A stretch of 64,000 bases of DNA from Hoyosella altamirensis (lineage in GTDB: Bacteria > Actinomycetota > Actinomycetes > Mycobacteriales > Mycobacteriaceae): assembly GCF_014191505.1 (NCBI RefSeq), contig NZ_JACHWS010000005.1, forward strand, positions 1-64,000. Direction: 5' to 3'. Made by a program: the position numbers and the translations under genes. Every line of letters starts with the position of its first letter. The stretch's first letter is position 1. Positions 18,099-24,718 of the stretch are shown piece after piece. Below the pieces are notes generated by a model that worked only from the letters and a program-made list of their open reading frames with translations, did not search any database and was not told the origin of the DNA.

Positions 18099-19502
18099 TC
18101 AGCAATTGCGAAGGAAGTGCTCGAGAACCCTGGTCCCGAAGGTCAGAGCGTCCACCGGCACCCGTTCGTCGACACCATGGAACAGCGCGGCGAAATCGAG
18201 ATCCGGCGGCAGCCGGAGCGGAGCAAAGCCGAAGCACCGGATCCCCAGCTTCGCGAGTGCTTTCGCATCGGTACCACCCGAGAGCATGTACGGAACAGTA
18301 CGAGCCTCCGGGTCTTGTGACAGCAGCGCTTCATTCATTGCGTCGACAAGGTCACCGTCGAACGTCGTTTCGTAGGTGTCGAGCTTCGTCACCCATTCAC
18401 GCTCAACGTGCGGGCCGATGAGTTCATCAACTTCACGTTCGAACGCGGGGAGTCGTCCTGGCAGCACACGACAGTCCACTACCGCTTCCGCGGTTTGTGG
18501 GATGACATTTGCTTTGTAACCGGCCCGCAGCATCGTGGGGTTCGCGGTATCGCGCAGTGTCGCCCCGATGATCCTGGCGATGCTGCCTAGTTTCGCCAAG
18601 GTTCCCTCTAGGTCCGGCGAAGCTGGATCGAGATCAAGACCGGTTTCTTCGCCCACCGCTCCCAGGAACTGTTCGACCGATTCGGTCAGAACCAGGGGGA
18701 ACTGATGGCGACCGAGCTTCGCGACAGCTTCCGCGAGGTACGTGACCGCATTGTCCTCATGCAGAAAAGAACCGTGACCAGCACGAGCTTTCGCGGTCAG
18801 TTTCATCCACGCGATGCCCTTTTCCGCTGTTTCCAGCAGATACAGGCGCCGCTCCGAACCGTCTGGGCGCGGAACGGTGAGCGAAAATCCGCCCACCTCT
18901 CCGACAGCCTCAGTTACGCCGTCGAAAAGGTCGGGCCGATTGTCGACCAGCCAGTGAGAGCCGTACTTGCCGCCCGCTTCCTCATCCGCGAGGAAAGCGA
19001 ACACCAAGTCACGCGGCGGAACGATGCCTTCCTTCTTGAACTGACGCGCGAGGGCGAGGGTCATTCCGACCATGTCTTTCATGTCGATCGCGCCGCGTCC
19101 CCATACGTAACCCTCTTCGATGGCACCCGAGAAAGGATGAACGCTCCAGTCGGCCGGTTCGGCTGGCACCACGTCAAGGTGCCCGTGAATCATCAGCGCC
19201 CCACGTGCCGGGTCGGCTCCGGCCAGCCGCGCAAACACGTTGGCGCGGCCCGGAGCACCCGACTCAACCAGGGTGGTCTCGTAACCGGCTTCCTGCAGCT
19301 GAGCAGCCACCCATTCGGCGCATTCCCGCTCGCCCTTGGTGGTGGCCGGGTCACCTGTATTCGACGTGTCGAATTGAATGAGACGGCAGACGAGGTCGAC
19401 TACTTCACTTTCCGCTTGCGACGCCACCGCCTGTTCACCGCTGCCTGATGCGTTAGCAGCAGGCGTAGGAGGATTCGGGCCGGAGTTCCTGTCAGACGTC
19501 AC
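18099..19502 (-). CDS. M20-family metallopeptidase (dipeptidase/deacylase)
   Basis: This 467-residue binuclear zinc hydrolase has MIHGHLDVVPA (first metal His and Asp), GAIDMKDMVG (bridging Asp), ADEEAGGKYG (catalytic Glu pair) and a C-terminal GVDERVP segment with a final metal His in ALFHGVDE. A dimerisation lid domain occupies the middle. The family removes amino acids or acyl groups from peptides and amides; the specific substrate is unknown. It corresponds in position to Rv2141c. The start is GTG, upstream of tRNA-Leu on the opposite strand. Confidence 0.9.
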   Translation of the reverse strand: MTSDRNSGPNPPTPAANASGSGEQAVASQAESEVVDLVCRLIQFDTSNTGDPATTKGERECAEWVAAQLQEAGYETTLVESGAPGRANVFARLAGADPARGALMIHGHLDVVPAEPADWSVHPFSGAIEEGYVWGRGAIDMKDMVGMTLALARQFKKEGIVPPRDLVFAFLADEEAGGKYGSHWLVDNRPDLFDGVTEAVGEVGGFSLTVPRPDGSERRLYLLETAEKGIAWMKLTAKARAGHGSFLHEDNAVTYLAEAVAKLGRHQFPLVLTESVEQFLGAVGEETGLDLDPASPDLEGTLAKLGSIARIIGATLRDTANPTMLRAGYKANVIPQTAEAVVDCRVLPGRLPAFEREVDELIGPHVEREWVTKLDTYETTFDGDLVDAMNEALLSQDPEARTVPYMLSGGTDAKALAKLGIRCFGFAPLRLPPDLDFAALFHGVDERVPVDALTFGTRVLEHFLRNC

Positions 19503-19676
19503 TCCACTTTCCTACCATCGTGCGCCGGTGGTGTCCCGCTTCCGCAGCCACGAGCGGTGAGCCCCCATCCGCATGAAACCGGAAACAGACCACAAACACG
19601 ATACTTGACCTGCGGATTTTGGGTTCGCCGCAATTATGGGCTAGCCTGTTCCGGCACACGCATTACAAGCGTGGAT

Positions 19677-19761
19677 GTCCGAGTGGCGGAATGGCAGACG
19701 CGCTAGCTTGAGGTGCTAGTGTCCGGTATAGGACGTGGGGGTTCAAGTCCCCCCTCGGACA
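19677..19761 (+). tRNA. tRNA-Leu(GAG)
   Basis: A complete type II tRNA of 85 nt. The acceptor stem pairs GTCCGAG (19677-19683) with CTCGGAC (19754-19760), with A19761 as discriminator; CCA is not encoded. The anticodon stem CTAGC/GCTAG encloses the loop TTGAGGT, giving anticodon GAG. A long variable arm and the T-arm GGGGGTTCAAGTCCCCC are present. It is immediately followed by a strong hairpin. Confidence 0.97.
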
Positions 19762-19766
19762 CCTCA

Positions 19767-19807
19767 GAACAAAGGTCAGGAACTCCCAGAGTTCCTGACC
19801 TTTGTTC
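19767..19807. terminator. Strong hairpin after tRNA-Leu
   Basis: A perfect 19-bp stem with a 3-nt loop: arms 19767-19785 and 19789-19807. It begins five bases after the tRNA and ends 12 bp before the stop of the convergent HPF-like gene. No U-tract is present. It is likely a bidirectional terminator. Confidence 0.75.
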
Positions 19808-19818
19808 GTGGTCCAGAG

Positions 19819-20160
19819 TCAGCGATTACGTGCTGTCTCGGATTTGGTCACCTCACGGTTGATCTGATTCCACAGGTCATCCCGAACCTCAACGAGGCCC
19901 TTGTCAATTTCGCTCTCCGTCGAAGTCGCGACGAACTTTGGCATCCCGCTGATCCAGCACTCGAGAACCATCCGCTGCGAGTGTGTGTCGCGTTCCTTCA
20001 CTGACAGTTCGAGTTCCACCTGGCTAGGTTCCCACCGGGCGAGGCGACTGTTGAGCCGCCCGAACAGCACGTCACGGACCTTCTCTGTCTCGTTCTCCCG
20101 AAACTCGGCGATGACGCGAAGGCGATCCCGGAATTCGCTCACTAGCTTCCTCTCGTCCAA
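19819..20160 (-). CDS. HPF/RaiA-like ribosome-associated protein
   Basis: The reading frame encodes about 113 residues resembling short ribosome hibernation factors: a helix, paired strands (RWEPSQVELELSVKERD, RMVLECWISGMPKFVATS), and the C-terminal helix EIDKGLVEVRDDLWNQINR typical of the HPF fold. It lacks the long C-terminal dimerisation domain. The start is not clear. I place it at a TTG (20160) after GGCGGAAACC. The in-frame ATG at 20280 would add 40 low-complexity residues and overlap the start of the divergent SDR gene. Assignment rests on fold resemblance only. Confidence 0.5.
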   Translation of the reverse strand: MDERKLVSEFRDRLRVIAEFRENETEKVRDVLFGRLNSRLARWEPSQVELELSVKERDTHSQRMVLECWISGMPKFVATSTESEIDKGLVEVRDDLWNQINREVTKSETARNR

Positions 20161-20278
20161 TGTGGTTTCCGCCGATGCTACGCCGCTGGCTACCCCCGCG
20201 ATGCAACCGTTAGAATCGACGCCCGGGCACGGGGGCTGCCCGCTCCTTGAACAAAGAAACGGCTGGCGCGCAACAATC

Positions 20279-21697
20279 ATGATCGACCCTGATGACCTTG
20301 CGGTCTGTCTGCGAGTCCTGGACCAGGCAGCAGAACTCGACAAGGAACACCCCGATTCGGTGGTCGTCCAGCGCGCTGTCGGTCGCATGTTCAAAACCCT
20401 AAAGCGCCGTCGGCGCCGCGAAGCCCGCGACGCCAAGTCGAGCCATGACGCGTCGATCATCGCAGCAACGGCGACAGGTTCGCCCAACCGGATTGATGAC
20501 GAAACTCAGGGAATCGCGCTGAAATCTGCAACGTGCGGGGACTCCGCGGGGGAGCTTCTGCGCCCCCAAGGGTGTTACATCTGCAAGCAGGACTACACCC
20601 GCGTTGACTGGTTCTATCATCAGTTATGTCCGGAGTGCGCGGCGTTCGGGCACAGCAAGCGCAACGCACGCGCGGACCTCGCCGGGCGCCGGGCACTTCT
20701 CACGGGCGGTCGCGCCAAGATCGGGATGTACATCGCGCTGCGACTGCTGCGCGATGGTGCACACACCACCATCACCACACGGTTCCCGCGGGACGCGATG
20801 CGGCGATTCGCCGCGATGGAGGACAGCGCCGACTGGCTGCACCGGCTGCGCGTAGTCGGTGTCGACCTGCGAGACCCCGCACAAGTCGTCTCCCTCGCCG
20901 ATATGATGGCCAGCGAAGGCCCGCTCGATATTCTGATCAACAACGCGGCCCAGACTGTGCGCCGCTCCCCTGGCGCCTATAGCGCTCTCGCCGACGCAGA
21001 AACAGCACCGCTGCCACCTGGGCAACTCCCTGAGCACGTGACGTTCGGCAAGCCGAGCCAGTTGCATCCCGCGGCGCTGTCAGGAGCCCTCGACGCCACC
21101 GAGCTCTCCGCCGAACAGGTGTCTGCGCTCGCGCTTGTCGCGGGATCCGCGTCTCCCGAGCGCATCAGTAAAGGGATCGCGATCGACGCCGGCGGCCTGC
21201 TCCCGGACCTTGTCGATTCCAACAGCTGGATCCAGCGCGTGCATGAGGTCGACCCGCTCGAACTGCTCGAGGTTCAGCTCTGTAACTCTGTCGCGCCTTT
21301 CATTCTCGTTTCGCGGCTGCGCCACGTGCTTGCGGCGTCTCCCGCTCGCCGCAAATATGTCGTGAACGTTTCTGCGATGGAGGGCCAGTTCTCACGCCGC
21401 TACAAGGGACCCGGACATCCCCACACGAACATGGCGAAAGCCGCACTCAACATGCTGACCAGGACCAGCGCCGAAGACATGCTCGCTGAAGGCATCCTGA
21501 TGACCGCCGTTGATACCGGGTGGATCACCGATGAGCGGCCACACCCGACGAAGATGCGCCTCGCGGAAGAAGGCTTCCACGCGCCACTCGATCTCGTGGA
21601 TGGCGCTGCCCGTGTGTACGACCCGATTGTGCAAGGGGAAAACGGGACCGACCTCTACGGATGCTTCTTGAAGGACTATCGGCCGTCGCCCTGGTGA
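20279..21697 (+). CDS. SDR-family protein with zinc-ribbon insertion and no catalytic Tyr
   Basis: This 472-residue protein has an N-terminal helical region (1-85), then a C-x2-C-x14-C-x2-C zinc-ribbon-like segment at Cys99, Cys102, Cys117 and Cys120. A Rossmann SDR domain starts at LLTGGRAKIG (about 140) and includes NNAA (221-224) and the conserved Asn336. The catalytic Ser365 is present in NVSAMEG. The Tyr of YxxxK is replaced by Thr383 (T-NMA-K387), so canonical SDR catalysis is doubtful. A spacer of about 90 residues (235-320) is also atypical. The ATG at 20279 starts the conserved part; a long upstream in-frame extension overlaps the HPF-like gene. Function unknown; NAD(P) binding is likely. 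Confidence 0.75.
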   Translation: MIDPDDLAVCLRVLDQAAELDKEHPDSVVVQRAVGRMFKTLKRRRRREARDAKSSHDASIIAATATGSPNRIDDETQGIALKSATCGDSAGELLRPQGCYICKQDYTRVDWFYHQLCPECAAFGHSKRNARADLAGRRALLTGGRAKIGMYIALRLLRDGAHTTITTRFPRDAMRRFAAMEDSADWLHRLRVVGVDLRDPAQVVSLADMMASEGPLDILINNAAQTVRRSPGAYSALADAETAPLPPGQLPEHVTFGKPSQLHPAALSGALDATELSAEQVSALALVAGSASPERISKGIAIDAGGLLPDLVDSNSWIQRVHEVDPLELLEVQLCNSVAPFILVSRLRHVLAASPARRKYVVNVSAMEGQFSRRYKGPGHPHTNMAKAALNMLTRTSAEDMLAEGILMTAVDTGWITDERPHPTKMRLAEEGFHAPLDLVDGAARVYDPIVQGENGTDLYGCFLKDYRPSPW

Positions 21698-21790
21698 AGT
21701 ACTCGCCCGACAACAGCAGGCGAATCGGACATACCATGGAAAGTGGGGCTTCACAGGCACCGCGAATGGTCAAGGCGGGGAGGTGTGTGC

Positions 21791-22201
21791 ATGGTTTATC
21801 GCATCATCGGCGAAGCGACCATGCTGCTGCACTTCGCGTTCATCGCTTACGTCATGTTCGGCGGGTTCCTTGCGTGGCGGTGGGCGCAGACGTTCGCATT
21901 ACACGTGATTTCCGTCGTCTGGGTTATCGGTCTCGCGATCGTCAACATTCTGGGTGTTGCCCTCTACTGTCCGCTCACCTACGTCGAGAACTGGGCACGG
22001 GACCGCGCAGGACAGGAAGGACTGCCTCAGTCTGGTTTCATCGACCACTATCTTTCGGGCGTGGTGTATCCGCAGGATCACCTCGGCCTCGCGCGAGCAG
22101 TGCTGCTAACGTGCGTCCTGATCTCGTGGGCTGGCTACTTCTGGATCCGGACGAGACGCGCGCGGGTGGATCAGGACACGGCCGCTACAGTTCACACGTG
22201 A
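21791..22201 (+). CDS. DUF2784 membrane protein
   Basis: This 136-residue integral membrane protein has four predicted helices. Conserved DUF2784 features are LHFAFIAYVMFGGFLAWRW near residue 15, the short CPLTYVENWAR segment near 60, and FIDHYLSGVVYP near 85. The ATG at 21791 follows GGGGAGGTGTGTGC. Its stop overlaps the GTG start of the CoA-transferase-like gene by 4 bp, indicating coupling. Function unknown. Confidence 0.85.
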   Translation: MVYRIIGEATMLLHFAFIAYVMFGGFLAWRWAQTFALHVISVVWVIGLAIVNILGVALYCPLTYVENWARDRAGQEGLPQSGFIDHYLSGVVYPQDHLGLARAVLLTCVLISWAGYFWIRTRRARVDQDTAATVHT

Positions 22202-23451
22202 ACCCGTACCTGGTGGCGCGGTTGCCAGTTGGACAGCTCGCGGAGAACGCGGTCCGTGATGTTTCGCGCGCACTGAGCGAATACCATGCCGCAATCGGCT
22301 CCCAGCCGCCTGCTCTGGTAGCGACAGCGGAACGCATCGCGGCGGCGTTCAGGTCCGACCAGTTGTTTCGGTGGCGGGGTAAACCGGCAAGCGCCTTCGC
22401 GCCGCACTCAGGATTCTTCCGGACCGTGGACGGCTGGGTGCGGACCCACGCGAACTATCCGCACCACAGAAGTCGTCTTCTCACATTGCTCGGTTTGCCA
22501 GACCGTGCAGACCGGGACAGCCTGGCTCGCGAACTGAGTCGCCGCGCATCTGCCGAAATCGAGTCAGCTGCCGTCGATGCCGGCGCGATCGCGGTGCAAG
22601 TCCGTCCCGAATCCGTGTGGCGGACAAGTCCGCAAGGCAGTGTTGCGGCCAATGTTCAATTCAGGCGACGCGATGACCGGTTACGCGCAGCCCCTTCGCT
22701 GAACGGTCTCGCAGGCCTTCGAGTGGTCGACATGACGCGGGTCATTGCTGGCCCTGTCTGCACGCGGACGCTCGCACTGCTGGGGGCGACGGTTCTCCGT
22801 ATCGACCCGCCCCACATGCCCGAGATTGGCTGGCAACATCTCGATACAGGACAAGGGAAATTCAGCACAGTAGCCGACCTGCGGACTCACGCTGATCGCC
22901 ACTCGGTTGCAGAAATCATCAGCACCGCAGACGTCTTTGTCACCGGTTATCGGCCCGGTTCGCTGGCGGTCTTTGACCTTCCAATCGTCCCGGGGATGGT
23001 TCGCGCCGAGGTTTCCGCATGGGGCTGGCACGGCCCGTGGCGAATGCGCCGTGGGTTCGACAGCATCGTGCAGGCAGCAAGCGGGATCTCTCTGATCGAG
23101 TCTGCGGATGGCGAAACTCCCGGAGCGCTCCCAGCTCAGGCGCTCGATCATGCCTCTGGCTACTTCCTGGCCGCCGGGATAATCAGGGCACTTACCAAGC
23201 GCCTCGAGGACGGCCACGGCCACGATGTCATGGTATCGCTGGCGGGGACAGCGAACCGGCTTCTCGATCTGCCGGGACGCCAGTCCGAACGCGGTAATCA
23301 GGCCGCTCCCCCGCAGTCCACGACAATCGGGCACGGCGACTGTGTCTACGCGCGTCCTGTGTTCAACGAATTTCCCGATTATCGCTGGCCGACCCACCCC
23401 TGGGGCGAGGACGCTCTATCGTGGCCAGCCGCTAAAGGTCCCGAACGGTGA
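22198..23451 (+). CDS. Family III CoA-transferase-like protein, permuted domain order
   Basis: This is a 417-residue CaiB/BaiF-related protein. Residues 65-145 (SGFFRTVDGWVRTHANYPHH onward) resemble the C-terminal small-domain region of family III CoA transferases. The normal N-terminal signature LAGLRVVDMTRVIAGPVCTR starts only at residue 171 and is followed by QHLDTGQGK, VTGYRPGS and QALDHASGY. The two halves therefore occur in reversed order compared with FRC/CaiB. It is coupled to the DUF2784 gene by a GTGA overlap. Its 3' end overlaps the convergent FHA gene by 20 bp. The CoA donor and acceptor are unknown. Confidence 0.8.
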   Translation: MNPYLVARLPVGQLAENAVRDVSRALSEYHAAIGSQPPALVATAERIAAAFRSDQLFRWRGKPASAFAPHSGFFRTVDGWVRTHANYPHHRSRLLTLLGLPDRADRDSLARELSRRASAEIESAAVDAGAIAVQVRPESVWRTSPQGSVAANVQFRRRDDRLRAAPSLNGLAGLRVVDMTRVIAGPVCTRTLALLGATVLRIDPPHMPEIGWQHLDTGQGKFSTVADLRTHADRHSVAEIISTADVFVTGYRPGSLAVFDLPIVPGMVRAEVSAWGWHGPWRMRRGFDSIVQAASGISLIESADGETPGALPAQALDHASGYFLAAGIIRALTKRLEDGHGHDVMVSLAGTANRLLDLPGRQSERGNQAAPPQSTTIGHGDCVYARPVFNEFPDYRWPTHPWGEDALSWPAAKGPER

Positions 23452-24052
23452 TGACCCCGAGCTGCATCGCTCGTTCGGCGAGCTGTGAGCGTTTCTGATT
23501 TTGCGGTAACTCCTCCACCTGAAACTTCGCAAACAAGGTGCGCAGGTGTGTCTTCACCGCGTCAACGCTTAGGAAAAGTTCGTCGGCGATCTGCTGGTTT
23601 GCGGCCGGCCGCGCGAAAGACGCATTGTCCTTGTACGGTCGGCACAGCGCGATGAGAACGTTCCGTTGTGTCTCCGTCAGAACCGGCACTCCGCCGCTCG
23701 AAGATCCGACGCGCGTTGTGGTTCCGGTAGACCCCAGCATGTCCTCGAAGGTCAGCGCTGTCTCGCCGACCAGGATGACGTCCTTGTGCCGCAACCGACG
23801 GCGACCCGTGATGCGCTGGCCGTTGACGAAGGTCCCGTTGCGGGACAATCCATCGTCAACGACCGTCCATTCGCCCGCGATTGTTTCGAGCGCCGCGTGC
23901 AGGCGGGAAACCTGACTGTCACCCGCAAGCGAAATGTCCGCTTGCTCAGAGCGCCCGATCGTCAATCGCGATACATCCGTCGGGAAGTCCCAGTACCGCC
24001 TCCTTCCTGCTGCGTCACTGACGTAAACACGCCACCGTCCGGGCTCTTCCAC
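23432..24052 (-). CDS. FHA-domain protein with C-terminal winged/LuxR-like HTH
   Basis: This 206-residue protein has an N-terminal FHA domain (about 27-105) with the phosphothreonine-binding residues in LTIGRSEQADI, SRLHA and SRNGTFVNG. A C-terminal region (125-206) starts LTETQRNVLIALCRPY and contains ANQQIADELFLSVDAVKTHL, typical of DNA-binding HTH segments. It is therefore likely a transcription regulator gated by a phosphorylated partner. It is the last gene in a leftward set with a Ser/Thr kinase and a DUF4333 lipoprotein. The kinase is an obvious candidate partner. The start is GTG after GAGG. Confidence 0.85.
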   Translation of the reverse strand: MEEPGRWRVYVSDAAGRRRYWDFPTDVSRLTIGRSEQADISLAGDSQVSRLHAALETIAGEWTVVDDGLSRNGTFVNGQRITGRRRLRHKDVILVGETALTFEDMLGSTGTTTRVGSSSGGVPVLTETQRNVLIALCRPYKDNASFARPAANQQIADELFLSVDAVKTHLRTLFAKFQVEELPQNQKRSQLAERAMQLGVITVRDL

Positions 24053-24122
24053 GGGACCTCATTTCGCTGTGACTTCGTTCACAGCCTAGCCAAGGCACGG
24101 ACACTCCGGCCATTTCTCCCAC

Positions 24123-24626
24123 TCACTCGTCCTCATCGAGTGACCAGTACACCTCGCCATCAGCCTCCACTGTCGCGACCGCCGCGAACTCTTCGTCGTC
24201 CTCCGGAGAAACCACGCACCGAACTGAGGCGTCGGCAGTGTTTTGCAGCTCGGATTCACACGACACCTCAGTGGCATCGAATCCCGTGATTCGCGAGAGG
24301 TCGAGTTCGAGGTCTGCAGCCCCGTAGGTGACGATGTCCGCGACCTCCCACTCAAAGTCGACGTCGTTGCCATCAACGGAGGCGGCGCGGGCTTCGACGC
24401 GGTACTCGGTGTCGAGTGAGTCGACGAACGTACAGCTCACTGTCGCCCCTACCTCGGCATCAAGAGAATCAGGGCACTCCAGGGACGCGGGCGCCTCACC
24501 CGTCTGCTCTTCGAGCCCCGCGGAAATCTCCGCTTCCAGATCGCTAGTGGAAACGCTCGACGAACAACCCGCAATCAGCAGCGCGCTCGCCGCAAGAACA
24601 GCCCCCGTCATGATTTCGCGCCGCAT
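24123..24626 (-). CDS. DUF4333 lipoprotein
   Basis: This 167-residue secreted lipoprotein has a short positively charged N-terminus and the lipobox LLIAGC with Cys21. It carries two DUF4333-like copies: residues 31-90 (LEAEISAGLEEQTG, SLECPDSLDAEVGATVSCTF) and a divergent second half with VSCESELQNTADASVRCVV. Each has a Cys pair likely to form a disulfide. The ribosome binding site AGGGGAGATGCG is strong. It lies between the kinase gene and the FHA regulator gene in the same direction, so it may be the extracytoplasmic part of that system. Function unknown. Confidence 0.85.
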   Translation of the reverse strand: MRREIMTGAVLAASALLIAGCSSSVSTSDLEAEISAGLEEQTGEAPASLECPDSLDAEVGATVSCTFVDSLDTEYRVEARAASVDGNDVDFEWEVADIVTYGAADLELDLSRITGFDATEVSCESELQNTADASVRCVVSPEDDEEFAAVATVEADGEVYWSLDEDE

Positions 24627-24718
24627 CGCATCTCCCCTGGTAAACGCCAGCGCGGCGAAGTACCGCTAGGGCGTGATGCCGAAAGATTATCAATCTCGCA
24701 CGGCTCAAGTGCGGCAGA

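Noticed and set aside
19634-19648. GGGCTAGCCTG resembling an iron box upstream of tRNA-Leu
   Set aside because: Only the GGCTAGCC core matches; the flanks do not, and TAGCCT is more likely a tRNA -10 element.
19762-19818. Attachment site or integrase remnant next to tRNA-Leu
   Set aside because: The 3' end of the tRNA is not repeated anywhere I could see, and there is no integrase; the inverted repeat is a hairpin, not an att duplication.
22681-23397. Minus-strand open frame opposite the CoA-transferase-like gene
   Set aside because: Antisense shadow with no family signature or start signal.
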